From an uncultured Eubacteriales bacterium (GTDB lineage Bacteria; Bacillota; Clostridia; Christensenellales; Borkfalkiaceae), in the NCBI GenBank assembly GCA_905209085.1, contig CAJLRM010000008.1, positions 72,218 to 136,217 of the forward strand: DNA of 64,000 nt, given 5' to 3'. This document shows, in pieces, positions 44,486 through 53,258 of this stretch. Within the stretch, counting starts at the first letter, position 1; each line of letters begins with the position of its first letter. The notes under the pieces were generated by a model. That model saw only the letters and a list, made by a program, of their open reading frames with translations, was not told the DNA's origin and did no database searches. The translations under genes and the position numbers were made by a program.

Positions 44486-45478
44486 TTATTTCTTGCTCCC
44501 CATTCTGATCCGCGGATCGATGAATCCGTAGCTGATGTCTATGACGATGCTCGAAAGCAAGCCGATAAAAGTATAAAAGAAAGTGAGTGCCATGAAAAAG
44601 TTATAGTCTTTGCTGTTGATAGACGCGATATAGAGCTGCCCGACGCCCGGAATGGAGAAGATTGCCTCGATGATCAGAGAGCCGCTCATAATGCCGATAA
44701 ATTCGCCCAAGATCATCGGAAAAATGACGACCATGGCGTTTCTCATGGCGTGGCGCACGATCGCCTGTGCTTTGGTAAGTCCCTTTGTTCGCGCGAGGAG
44801 CATATATTCGCTCGTGAGCACCTCGGAAAGCTCCGCCCTCGTATACCTCGTCAGACCCGCCACGACGCCGAAGCCGAGGGAAAGAACGGCGGGAAGCATG
44901 GAAACGAACATCGTCCAGCTGAAAAAGGAGGCGTTTTCTCTCGACGCGACGGTGAGCGGAAACCAGCCCAGCTTAAAACAGAGGAGATACTGCACCAAAA
45001 AGGCGTACACGTAAGAGGGAACGGAGATAAATACGACCACCAGGGTAGAGATGACGTGGTCTTCCCACTTATTTTTTTTGAGCGCGGCATAGACGCCGAA
45101 GATAAGCCCCAAGGGAATGGCGATCAGAATGGAATACAGGTTGACGATCACGGTGTAGGGCAGCTTTTGAAGCAATACGTCCCATACGTTTTGGTTTGCG
45201 TACATCGTCATCCCTTCGCCCCAATTCCATTGGGTGAAGATGTTTTTCCAAAATTTGAAATACGCCAGCAGGATGGGGGCTTTGACGTATTCTCCGCTTT
45301 CCGTTTTCACGAGATACCCCAGCTGCACCTGTTTTTCGTATTGCAGAATCGGATCGACGCCGGGGACCCGATTGATGGGCGGGACAGGCAAAAGTCTTAT
45401 CATGATCAGACAGATGGACATGATGATAAACAGCGTCATCAGCATCAGAAGGAGTCTTTTGAGGATATATTTTGCCAT
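44486..45478 (-). CDS. oppB: Oligopeptide ABC transporter permease OppB
   Basis: A 330-residue permease of near-normal length, starting MAKYILKRLLLMLMTLF as OppB/DppB proteins do, with six membrane segments and the EAA loop EYMLLARTKGLTKAQAIVRHAMRN near residue 215. A modest extra loop of about 40 residues (PVPPINRVPGVDP onward) follows the first segment. ATG 45478 has AGGAGA upstream. It pairs with OppC to form the pore. Confidence 0.95.
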   Translation of the reverse strand: MAKYILKRLLLMLMTLFIIMSICLIMIRLLPVPPINRVPGVDPILQYEKQVQLGYLVKTESGEYVKAPILLAYFKFWKNIFTQWNWGEGMTMYANQNVWDVLLQKLPYTVIVNLYSILIAIPLGLIFGVYAALKKNKWEDHVISTLVVVFISVPSYVYAFLVQYLLCFKLGWFPLTVASRENASFFSWTMFVSMLPAVLSLGFGVVAGLTRYTRAELSEVLTSEYMLLARTKGLTKAQAIVRHAMRNAMVVIFPMILGEFIGIMSGSLIIEAIFSIPGVGQLYIASINSKDYNFFMALTFFYTFIGLLSSIVIDISYGFIDPRIRMGSKK

Positions 45479-45795
45479 AAACGAATCTCCTGAAAAGTGG
45501 ATTGAGGCGGACTCATGCCCCGCCGCCAAAAAAGGGCGCACGCTCCCTTTCTATAAACGATACCAGAGAGCGTCAACTCTCTGATAGCGGGGGGATATCC
45601 GGCGATGTCTGCGCGAAAATACTCGGGGCGCGTTCCCTCCGGGTGCGGCGCTTTTTAAAGAGCGCTTAGAAAAGGGGGACGCGCTTTCGCATAGATACGC
45701 TCTAAGTAAACTCTCCGCATTCCGCAACAAAAGAGCTTCGGAATGCGAAAAGTCTTTTTAATCTTTCCGTTTTTTAAACGGGTAAATCTTTTCGG
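45479..45795 (-). other. oppA-oppB intercistronic region with stem-loops
   Basis: 317 bases without a gene. CGGAATGCG (45747-45739) pairs with CGCATTCCG (45724-45716); a second stem, CAGAGAG/CTCTCTG, surrounds 45567-45588 and contains TTGACG with TAGAAA 17 bases further (minus strand), a possible internal promoter. The layout suits processing that keeps oppA mRNA in excess over the permeases. Confidence 0.5.
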
Positions 45796-48378
45796 TTACT
45801 TTGTGTAATCGATATTGGATTTATTCAATGCCGCCCAGGCCGCGTCGTCGTAATTATAAGTGGTGAAGCGGATGCCGCCGAAGTTTACGAGATCCACATA
45901 AGTGTCCGTGCCGTTATTGACTTTTGCGGAGTGCAGGGAGGCTACGTTTCTGTAATAGAGGGGAATGGCGGTGAAATAGGAAAGGTAGGTGCTCTCCATT
46001 TTGGCGAAGACGGGCGTCTTGAAGCCGATGCTCAGCGAGCTCGCCGCGGGCAGCGCCTTTTTTCCGTCCGCGGATTTGATGGTCACGTCGCGGTTGTTCA
46101 GCCAGTCCGCCCAATTTTTCAAGGACGCCCTATACTCGGTATATTCCAGCGTACCCTCTACATCCAATTCCATGGAAACGGAAATAGCGGAGGTGTCGAA
46201 GCCGTATTCGTTCTGATTGCCTCCGCCCTTGGGATCGTCGCAGTAAACGTTGGAAAGAATGCCCATGCCGTTATAGGGAGCGCCGCCCCAGGTGGAAAAA
46301 ATCATGTCCGCCGTGCCCGCCGCGATCGCCTTGTAATAGTCGGGATTGACGGTCATGGTGAGTTCTACTTTCCCTTCCAAAGGAGTGCCCTTGCAGGCTT
46401 CTTTTATCTGCGCGTTGAGATAATTGAACATCTGCACATACACGTCGTCGCTGGCGTATACTTGAAGTTCTACGGAAATTTTGTCCGTCCCGTTGTAGAG
46501 CGCCGACGCGGAGCCTGCGCCGACAGCCGCGCCCGTCTTGTCGTGCGTGGTGGCGTAAGCGTAAGCGTCCGCCATGGCGGCTTTTGCCGATGTCAGACTG
46601 TAACCCGTAATGGAGCCGTAGGCCTCATCCAGCGTCTTGTATTCCTTGTCCGCGCCGTATTCGATGCCGTAGAGATCGCAAAGCGCCTGTTTGCCAGCGT
46701 CGGTGGAGCGATAGGGCGTGCTGGCCTCGGGATCGAAGATATACATACTGTTGAGAAGTCCGAAGCCCGCCGCGCCCGCGGCCGTGTATTTGGAGGCGAA
46801 CTCCTGTCTGTCGATGGCATAGGAGATCGCTTTTCTGAAATCCCTGACGGTGAGCATCGTCTTGTTGATGCCCGCCGTTTCCCTCTTTCTGAGCGCGTCG
46901 TAATCGCTGTTGATGGTGAGTTTGGTCGTGTGGGACTGAGGCGTATAGTCGATATAAGAACTGCCGCTGTATTTTTCCATATCCTCGCTGACGAGGGTGA
47001 CTTCGTCTACGTCGCCGTTGAGGAAGGACAGGAGCGCCGTCGCCTGTTTTTCGATCACTTTAATGGAAATTTTATCCGTTTGGAATTGATTTTCGTGACG
47101 TCCGTCCTTGTAGCCGTACCAGGATTTATTCTTTTCGAAGGTCAGCTGCTTATCGGGCTCGTAGTAGGTGAAAGAATAGGGACCATACCCGACGGAAGTG
47201 GCGATGCTGGTGCAGTATTGGGAGGTGATGCTGGCGAGCGTTTTATCGGGATTTTGCTTGCCCACGTCCTTGGTGCCGTCGGTATAGTTATAAATCTTGT
47301 TCGCTTCGTACAGGTCCTTGTGTACCAGCCAGGTGGAGGACAGGTAATAGGGCACGTAAAAATCGGGCTGCGCCAAAGTCTTTTCGAGAATGACGTCGAG
47401 ATATTCGAGGCCGGAAGCCGTATCGCTGCCCGCCTGTAAACCGACTTCGCCAAAATCCATCTCGGGCATCTTTTCGTAGTAATAGCAAATTTCCAGCCAT
47501 TCCCCGTCGTATCCGCCGCCGTTTTCGTGCGTGAAAGTATCGAGAATTCCCATAAGCGTCCCGTCTACTTTCACGAGTCCGTCGGAATTGACCGCGTCTA
47601 AATAGGTTTTGAACGCCTGATTCGTGATGATGCCCGCGTCGTAAAAATCCTTTATGGAATTTTGGGGACTCCAAACGGTAGGCCCCGTGAGATTCGCATA
47701 GAGAAAAGCGCCGCCCTTATCGGATACGCGATAGTAGCCGTCGTCGCCCAAAACGGGAGTGACGTAAGAGGACAACTCGCTGTCGTAACAGGAAACGGGC
47801 GCTTCCTGACCGTTATAGAGATAGTTTTTCGCGTTATAGATGGCAAAGTCGCCGCCGTAATAGGAATCCGCACGCCTGTTTTTCATGACGGGGTCCAGCT
47901 GCTGCCGCATGGAATAAATATAATCGGCGGCCTTGATGGGGGTATGTTTGGAATCGTCCCAGGTCGCGGCGGGATTCAAATAGATGCGGAACGCTTTGGC
48001 GGTTTCTCCCTCGCCCACGCCGTAGCTGCCCGCATAGGACGCGGTGACGTCCTCATACAGTTTTTGCGTACCCGGAACGTAAGCCGCCATTTCCGGTACC
48101 CGCGCATTGGAAGTCTTGTTCTCCGCGAGAACGAAATCGAAAAAGCCCATGGACATATATCCCAGAAGTCCCGAATCGTCGTTCGTTTCCCAGGTGTGCG
48201 GATTCCAATTGAGGTTGTTCGTGCCCGCCATATAGGTGTTGTAGGTGTAATATCCCTTATTTCCGTGGGAACCGCCCGACGAAGAATCCGAAGGATTGTC
48301 GCCGCAGGCTGCCATACCGAGCGCGAATGCCGCGCATAACAGCGGGGACAAAAGGGCGCCGAGTTTCTTTGCTTTCAT
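45796..48378 (-). CDS. oppA: Oversized oligopeptide-binding lipoprotein OppA
   Basis: An 860-residue SBP_bac_5 (cluster C) binding lipoprotein; relatives have 520-650 residues. Signal peptide with lipobox MAAC near residue 25, Ser/Gly linker, then NNLNWNPHTWETND. Family landmarks: SYAIDRQEFASKY-type motif (ISYAIDRQEF near 520), TVNPDYYKAIAAG near 685 and the C-terminal TAIPLYYRN near 825. Extra segments appear in the first 330 residues, with many Tyr and Asp. GAGGAGG lies before the ATG at 48378. It heads the operon and delivers ligand to the enlarged OppBC; the ligand, presumably a peptide, cannot be told. Confidence 0.92.
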   Translation of the reverse strand: MKAKKLGALLSPLLCAAFALGMAACGDNPSDSSSGGSHGNKGYYTYNTYMAGTNNLNWNPHTWETNDDSGLLGYMSMGFFDFVLAENKTSNARVPEMAAYVPGTQKLYEDVTASYAGSYGVGEGETAKAFRIYLNPAATWDDSKHTPIKAADYIYSMRQQLDPVMKNRRADSYYGGDFAIYNAKNYLYNGQEAPVSCYDSELSSYVTPVLGDDGYYRVSDKGGAFLYANLTGPTVWSPQNSIKDFYDAGIITNQAFKTYLDAVNSDGLVKVDGTLMGILDTFTHENGGGYDGEWLEICYYYEKMPEMDFGEVGLQAGSDTASGLEYLDVILEKTLAQPDFYVPYYLSSTWLVHKDLYEANKIYNYTDGTKDVGKQNPDKTLASITSQYCTSIATSVGYGPYSFTYYEPDKQLTFEKNKSWYGYKDGRHENQFQTDKISIKVIEKQATALLSFLNGDVDEVTLVSEDMEKYSGSSYIDYTPQSHTTKLTINSDYDALRKRETAGINKTMLTVRDFRKAISYAIDRQEFASKYTAAGAAGFGLLNSMYIFDPEASTPYRSTDAGKQALCDLYGIEYGADKEYKTLDEAYGSITGYSLTSAKAAMADAYAYATTHDKTGAAVGAGSASALYNGTDKISVELQVYASDDVYVQMFNYLNAQIKEACKGTPLEGKVELTMTVNPDYYKAIAAGTADMIFSTWGGAPYNGMGILSNVYCDDPKGGGNQNEYGFDTSAISVSMELDVEGTLEYTEYRASLKNWADWLNNRDVTIKSADGKKALPAASSLSIGFKTPVFAKMESTYLSYFTAIPLYYRNVASLHSAKVNNGTDTYVDLVNFGGIRFTTYNYDDAAWAALNKSNIDYTK

Positions 48379-48589
48379 GTCATTACCTCCTCAGTCTTTA
48401 TCGGGCATCGTCCGCCTTTTTAGTCCTTTACAGGGAGGAGAAGAGCGGGGAGCCGATAGAGGCAGGAAACATTCCTGTCTACATTTTTATGAGATAAACG
48501 GAGGGTTTTTATGCGCTTTTTATGAAAGGATTTTTATCGTCTTTTCACTTTTCTCTTCCCCTTTTTTAAACGGCTTACATAGTTACGGT
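48379..48589 (-). other. Upstream region of oppA
   Basis: Only weak promoter candidates on the minus strand, for example TAGACA (48481-48476) with TATCGG 17 bases on. A perfect inverted repeat CAGGAAACATTCCTG (48463-48477) overlaps it and could be an operator. Confidence 0.4.
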
Positions 48590-48628
48590 AAAAAAAGATC
48601 GGCTTATTCCGCGGGGAGTAAGCCGATC
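48590..48628 (-). terminator. Minus-strand terminator
   Basis: GATCGGCTTA and its complement (48597-48606 with 48619-48628) form a 10-bp stem followed on the minus strand by seven U (48596-48590). It ends transcripts from the gene at 48920-49783 before oppA. Confidence 0.82.
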
Positions 48629-48919
48629 GGGAGATGTTTAGTTAAAAAAGTTTCGATTTGCTCCCTGCGCCGTGCGAAGGGACACCTGTGGAAAAAAATG
48701 TAAAAATCGAGAAGACGAAAGAAGGGATGGGGCGGGGAAAGGAAGCCTTTGACTCCCTGCAAGGCGGAGCGCATTCGGGCGTTTCGCTTGATTTTATGGA
48801 TAAGGACGGAGCAAAGGCGGCTTTTTGACGTTTAAGGATGCGTTGATGCGGGGAAGGGAGGAGGCTTGCAAAAACGCTTTTTCGCGTGGAGCTTTTCAAG
48901 TCGGCGGGCGTTCAAAATT
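48629..48919. other. Noncoding stretch downstream of the membrane protein gene
   Basis: About 290 bases with no gene, repeat or signal that I can support beyond the terminator at its lower end. Confidence 0.4.
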
Positions 48920-49783
48920 TTAGGAGCTTGAAGGCTCTCGGTCTTGTTCGCAGACGAAAGAAACGGCGTGTCTTTCCGAAAATTTTTTTAGGAAAGATTC
49001 TCCGTTTTTATCCTCGGTGCGAACGTAAATGACGAGGGGCAGGGCTTTGACGTCCGCGCAGCCCAGCAGAAAAACGCTCTCGGATAAATTTTCTTCGGCG
49101 AGTTTTTTTCTCAGCGTTTTCAGCTTGCTTTCCGCGTATTTTCCCTTTTCTATCAACCGCATCCGTATGATCATGGAGAGCCCCACGCAGGCGGCGAGGG
49201 AACCGAAAATAATGCCGCATAAGCCGTTGTAAAAGGAATGATTGCCCTCGGAGAGGGAGAGCAGGGCGGTTTGGGTGAGAACGAGGGAAATGAGTGCGGA
49301 GGCGAGATTCGTCATCTTGATGGCTTCTAACAGCGGCTCGTGGCGCCGCCGCATCGTTTTGGCGCCTACGGAGGCAAGCGCCAGTTCGCCAAACGTAAAG
49401 GCGGCAATCGTGATGCCGAGAATGGTGCCGTAAGAGGTGTTGCCGCTCTTTGCGATAAACATACGGGTGCAATAGACGAGATAGACGAGCGCGGAAACCG
49501 CTATCACGACGCCCGTAAGTGTGTAAGCGCGGTTCTTTTTATCCCGCAGCTGCGAGGCGGACAAAGTTTTCTTTCCGGCTTCCAGCTGCGTGTTCAGGGG
49601 CACGAATTTGGCTAGCCCTATGCCAAGGCTGTAAAGGGCGTTGACGAAGAGAAAAAAGGAAAGGGTAAAAAGGCTCAGCAGCGCTTTGCCTATCGCCAGC
49701 AGAACGTTGACGGGAACGGACATTTTCGTGAAAAAAACCACCCGTTCTTCTTTGGTCATGGTAAAAGGATTGCGTTTTATCAA
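48920..49783 (-). CDS. Multi-pass membrane protein of unknown function
   Basis: About 287 residues: four to six hydrophobic segments (roughly 22-50, 85-110, 125-150, 165-190, 200-222 from this start) and a soluble C-terminal tail of about 60 residues. A basic, arginine-rich stretch (KTMRRRHEPLLEAIK) lies in a cytoplasmic loop. I do not recognise a family. The start is uncertain: TTG 49783 follows GAGGTAGG closely, while ATG 49759 is in frame without a clear site. The region 48629-48919 downstream, before its terminator, shows nothing recognisable. Confidence 0.65.
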   Translation of the reverse strand: MIKRNPFTMTKEERVVFFTKMSVPVNVLLAIGKALLSLFTLSFFLFVNALYSLGIGLAKFVPLNTQLEAGKKTLSASQLRDKKNRAYTLTGVVIAVSALVYLVYCTRMFIAKSGNTSYGTILGITIAAFTFGELALASVGAKTMRRRHEPLLEAIKMTNLASALISLVLTQTALLSLSEGNHSFYNGLCGIIFGSLAACVGLSMIIRMRLIEKGKYAESKLKTLRKKLAEENLSESVFLLGCADVKALPLVIYVRTEDKNGESFLKKFSERHAVSFVCEQDREPSSS

Positions 49784-50449
49784 GATCCTACCTCGTGAGC
49801 CGCTTTGAAGGGCGGCGCGTATTTCGTCTTTTTGCGCGCGTCGATGGAGCGCGGGAGAAAAGAGCAGGCTTTCTCGCCTCGTATCCATTTCGTTCGGAAG
49901 AGAGAAAGAGGCGTTTTATCCGCTCGCCGCGCGTGGACAGGTTGCGGCAGAAAAAAGCTCGTTTTAGCGGCTCTCCCGTAGCGCCTGCGACATCAGAGAG
50001 TTTTAAAAAATCGGTGGGCGGGCGCGGCTCCTCGCCCGAAAAAAGTCGTTTTTTACCCCTTTTTCGCGTTATGCCTCGTTCATGGACAGCGCCGCCCAAA
50101 GAGGGAGGAATTTGCGTCGTTCAAATACGCGCTGCGGGAAATTTCGGAAACGTTCGGATATATTTTTGCCGCCCTGCGAGCGAAGGAACGGCGGGGAAAA
50201 GCTGCCCTTCCGCTTTTTCGGCGCAGCGATAAATTTTCCGCCTTCTTTGCGGGGCGTTTTATAACTACGCGTTTAGCGACCTTCTCATGACGGAGAGGAG
50301 GCCGTTTTTTCGTTTTTATCCTGCGCCTTGCGCGCAGAGTTTATAAATAGTTTTGTCTTAAACGTGAACAGTATACGGAAAAATCGTTTGCAAACTGCTT
50401 GAAAATTGTTAAAGAAATATTAATTTATTTGCCCGGGCGAAGAAAAAGG
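49784..50449. other. Intergenic region upstream of the two-component genes
   Basis: Arg-rich frames on both strands lack start signals; I see no gene. Near its right end, TTTGCAAA (50387-50394), part of the palindrome GTTTGCAAAC, is a possible regulator site listed with the promoter. Confidence 0.45.
50386..50395 (+). promoter_or_regulatory. Candidate response-regulator site
   Basis: Perfect palindrome GTTTGCAAAC, 55 bases upstream of the -35 element. TTTGCAAA recurs at 52326-52333 with TTCGCAAA at 52304-52311, before the gene downstream of the kinase. Confidence 0.45.
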
Positions 50450-50478
50450 TTTACAAAACGGTCTTTTTCGGGTATCAT
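50450..50478 (+). promoter_or_regulatory. Promoter of the two-component operon
   Basis: TTTACA (50450-50455), 17-base spacer, TATCAT (50473-50478), 27 bases before the start codon. Confidence 0.78.
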
Positions 50479-50505
50479 AAAGACACAGGCAAGGGAGGAA
50501 GAGAT

Positions 50506-51177
50506 ATGATACGTATTCTTGTGGTGGAAGACGATCTGAAATTCAATCAGATCGTATGCACTTATCTCGACAACGCGGGGTATGCCGCCAAAGGCTGTAT
50601 GAATCCGCGCGAGGCGTACGACGCCATGTATAACAATCTTTTCGATTTGATCGTTTCGGACATCATGATGCCGGAAATCGACGGCTTCGAATTTGCCGAA
50701 ACGGTGCGCAAGGTGAATAAAAATATTCCCATTCTCTTTTTGACCGCGCGCGACGACATTTTTTCCAAACAGCGGGGCTTCCGCCTCGGCATCGATGATT
50801 ATATGGTGAAGCCCATCGTCATGGACGAACTTCTCCTGCGGGTGGGGGCGCTCTTGCGCCGCGCCAATATCGCAAACGAGAGAAGGCTGGCGGTAGGGAA
50901 TCTCCTGTTAGATGCCGAAGGAATGACCGCGCGGGTGAACGAAGAAGAGATCCCCGTCACCGTGCGGGAATTCAATATCCTCTATAAGCTGTTGTCCTAT
51001 CCCGGCCACACCTTTTCCCGGGCGCAGCTGATGGACGAATTTTGGGGGATCGACAGCGATACGGGACTGCGCGCCGTGGACGTTTACATCACGAAGATTC
51101 GGGACAAATTTTCCGCCTGCGACGGCTTTCAGATAAAGACGGTGCACGGACTTGGCTACAAGGCGGTCCTGAAATGA
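50506..51177 (+). CDS. OmpR-family response regulator
   Basis: A 223-residue regulator. Receiver domain with acidic pocket ED at 8-9, phosphoryl acceptor Asp52 (IVSDIMM), Thr in FLTARDD and Lys in MVKPI; winged-helix effector domain in the C-terminal 100 residues with FSRAQLMDEFWG and VDVYITKIRDKF. GGGAGGAAGAG precedes the ATG. The stop codon overlaps the kinase start (ATGA). Confidence 0.95.
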   Translation: MIRILVVEDDLKFNQIVCTYLDNAGYAAKGCMNPREAYDAMYNNLFDLIVSDIMMPEIDGFEFAETVRKVNKNIPILFLTARDDIFSKQRGFRLGIDDYMVKPIVMDELLLRVGALLRRANIANERRLAVGNLLLDAEGMTARVNEEEIPVTVREFNILYKLLSYPGHTFSRAQLMDEFWGIDSDTGLRAVDVYITKIRDKFSACDGFQIKTVHGLGYKAVLK

Positions 51178-52247
51178 AGAAACGGAATAAAAGGGGAAAG
51201 ATCTCCCGCTTTTCCTGGGCGGAATATATAGGCTCCCTGGTCTGTTTCGGCGTGCTTGCGGCGCTTCCCGCCTTCATTTACGGCGGAAAAGATGTGATCG
51301 TGGAATCGCGGAGGTGGATCGTATGGTACGTCCTTTACTGGGCGTTGATCGCGGGCATATTCTGCGCGGTGACGGCGTATCAGAAGCGCCGCGTATTCGA
51401 TAAGCCCATGAAAAAGCTGGGCGAAGCCGCCCGCAGGGTAGCCGAAGGGGATTTTTCCGTCTATCTCGAACCGGAACATTCCCTCGATAAGATCGATTAT
51501 ATAGATAAAATGTACGAGGATTTCAATAAAATGGTGGCGGAGCTCGGCTCTATCGAAACGCTGAAAAGCGATTTCGTCGCCAATGTTTCGCACGAGATCA
51601 AATCTCCTTTGGCGGTCATTCAAAGTTATGCGCTCGCTTTACAGGACGAAAATCTCGTGCCCGAGAAGCGCAGGGAATACGCAGACACCATCGCGTTATA
51701 TTCCAAAAAGCTCACCGACCTCGTGACGAATATCCTGCGGCTGAATAAGCTGGAAAATCAGGTGATAGAGCCGAAGATAGAAACATTCGATCTGTGTCGG
51801 CAGCTTTGCGAATGCATCATCTCTTTCGAGAGGCGGATGGAAGAAAAGAATATCGAGCTCCACGTGGAAACGGACGATTGCGCATATGTGCAGGCGGACG
51901 AGAGTATGCTGGAAATCGTCTGGCACAACCTGTTGTCGAATGCGGTGAAATTCACCGAGCCGGGCGGAAAAATCTCTGTTTTTCAAACTTCCGACGAAGA
52001 GAGCGTCACCGTCACCGTCGCCGATACGGGCTGCGGTATGAACGCGGAAACGAAGAAACGGATTTTCGATAAATTTTATCAGGGGGACACCTCCCATTCC
52101 GGCGAGGGCAACGGCTTGGGGCTGGCGCTGGTGTTAAAGGCGGCGGAACTGACGGAGGGCGCCGTCACCGTGGAAAGCGAGTCGGGGAAAGGCTCCGCAT
52201 TCACCGTGCGGCTCCCGCTCTGCAAACGCTCGGAGTCAAACAACTAA
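51174..52247 (+). CDS. Sensor histidine kinase, intramembrane-sensing type
   Basis: A 357-residue kinase. Two membrane segments (about 17-36 and 48-66) are separated by only about ten residues, so there is almost no external sensor; this is the layout of intramembrane-sensing kinases such as BceS, which detect stress or a membrane partner. HAMP-like linker, HisKA with the phosphorylated His in NVSHEIKSPL near 140, then HATPase blocks NLLSNAVKF, DTGCGM, and GEGNGLGLALV. Coupled to the response regulator by 4-base overlap and ended by a terminator. Confidence 0.94.
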   Translation: MKKRNKRGKISRFSWAEYIGSLVCFGVLAALPAFIYGGKDVIVESRRWIVWYVLYWALIAGIFCAVTAYQKRRVFDKPMKKLGEAARRVAEGDFSVYLEPEHSLDKIDYIDKMYEDFNKMVAELGSIETLKSDFVANVSHEIKSPLAVIQSYALALQDENLVPEKRREYADTIALYSKKLTDLVTNILRLNKLENQVIEPKIETFDLCRQLCECIISFERRMEEKNIELHVETDDCAYVQADESMLEIVWHNLLSNAVKFTEPGGKISVFQTSDEESVTVTVADTGCGMNAETKKRIFDKFYQGDTSHSGEGNGLGLALVLKAAELTEGAVTVESESGKGSAFTVRLPLCKRSESNN

Positions 52248-52258
52248 AATCGCTTTTT

Positions 52259-52291
52259 AAACGGCTTTTCGCGGCGCGAGGGCCGTTTTTT
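52259..52291 (+). terminator. Terminator of the two-component operon
   Basis: AAACGGC (52259-52265) pairs with GCCGTTT (52282-52288), followed by T residues. Confidence 0.8.
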
Positions 52292-52303
52292 CAAATTTAA
52301 CAA

Positions 52304-52360
52304 TTCGCAAACATAATGCAAGCAATTTGCAAATAACGACGGGGTATAATCGGGGTATAA
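52304..52360 (+). promoter_or_regulatory. Regulated promoter with phased sites and doubled -10 region
   Basis: TTCGCAAA (52304-52311) and TTTGCAAA (52326-52333) are 22 bp apart, two helical turns. CGGGGTATAA occurs twice in tandem (52340-52349 and 52351-52360), giving TATAAT at 52345-52350 and TATAAA at 52356-52361. There is no good -35, so activation by the neighbouring response regulator is plausible. Confidence 0.5.
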
Positions 52361-52379
52361 AAAGCAAAGGAGATAAAAA

Positions 52380-52907
52380 ATGATGGAAAATGCGAACAAC
52401 AATGAATTTATCGGTTACGAGTACAAGGAAGTGACCATTCCCCGCTCGATGGATTCCGTTTATACGGACGGTTACGCCAATTTCGGGTGGCAGCCGGAAG
52501 GCTCCTCCCCGACCCCGTCTGTCGGCAAGATAGTCATGAAGTACAAGCGCAACAGAAAGCTCCGCAACAAGGCGGAAATCACGAGGCTGCAACGAAAATT
52601 CGACGCCTGCGCCGAAGAGATACAGGCGATGGAACGCTCCAAAAAGTCTACGGCGTCCCTTGTCGCCTATACGCTGGGACTTATCGGCACGGCGTTTCTC
52701 GCGGGGGCGACATTCGCCTACCTTGCCGAGATGATCGCCCTGTGCATCGTGCTGGCAATCCCCGGATTTGCGGGATGGATTTTTCCCTATTTCTGTTTCG
52801 TCAAGCTCCGCGCCTCCAAGACGGCAAAACTCAATCCTCTCATCGAGAAAAAATACGACGAAATGTACGAAACCTGTGAAAAGGCCAACGCGTTGCTGGC
52901 GGAATGA
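52380..52907 (+). CDS. Two-helix membrane protein, probable target of the two-component system
   Basis: A 175-residue protein: soluble N-terminal 50 residues, a basic amphipathic helix (RNRKLRNKAEITRLQRKF), a helical hairpin of two membrane segments (about 98-120 and 124-145), and a charged C-terminal helix. No family recognised. AAGGAG lies 9 bases before the start; two ATG in frame (52380, 52383) are equivalent. It follows the kinase after a terminator and its own promoter, which carries the same TTTGCAAA element as the regulator promoter. Confidence 0.75.
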   Translation: MMENANNNEFIGYEYKEVTIPRSMDSVYTDGYANFGWQPEGSSPTPSVGKIVMKYKRNRKLRNKAEITRLQRKFDACAEEIQAMERSKKSTASLVAYTLGLIGTAFLAGATFAYLAEMIALCIVLAIPGFAGWIFPYFCFVKLRASKTAKLNPLIEKKYDEMYETCEKANALLAE

Positions 52908-53184
52908 TTCCTTTAAACGCGCGGCTCTGTGCGGATGACAATCTATTTAAAATTGTCGAATTAAGATATTTTGAGTGAAGCCGATGTCCTCGGCTTCTTT
53001 TCATTCCGAAAAATAAATTTTTCATTTCCTCCGCCCGCTTTTGGAAACAGCGTTCGCTTTTTTTCGGTGGGGAGGGATCTTAAAAAACGGAAAGTATCTG
53101 TCTTTTTAGCTCTCTATTCGCTTTTTTTAACAAAAGACGGCGGAGTTTGAAAATTTTTCCTCGGCGCGCGTGCGCCGTACCCGC
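52908..53184. other. Intergenic region before fpg
   Basis: Contains the terminator at 52977-53002 and, at the end, the putative fpg promoter. Nothing else recognised. Confidence 0.45.
52977..53002 (+). terminator. Terminator after the membrane protein
   Basis: GAAGCCGA (52977-52984) pairs with TCGGCTTC (52990-52997), then TTTT. Confidence 0.78.
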
Positions 53185-53213
53185 TTGACGGCGGAGGGAA
53201 AACTGTGATAAAA
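53185..53213 (+). promoter_or_regulatory. Putative fpg promoter
   Basis: TTGACG (53185-53190) and GATAAA (53207-53212), spacer 16, about 47 bases before the GTG start. Confidence 0.55.
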
Positions 53214-53258
53214 TATGTTTCGGAAAAGGCGAAAAATTCGCCCGGAAAGGAGGACGCC

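Noticed and set aside
48597..48628. Hairpin as a plus-strand terminator
   Set aside because: The T-run follows only on the minus strand.
49795..50232. 145-codon frame upstream of the response regulator
   Set aside because: Arg-rich, no start signal, and an overlapping frame of similar quality exists on the other strand.
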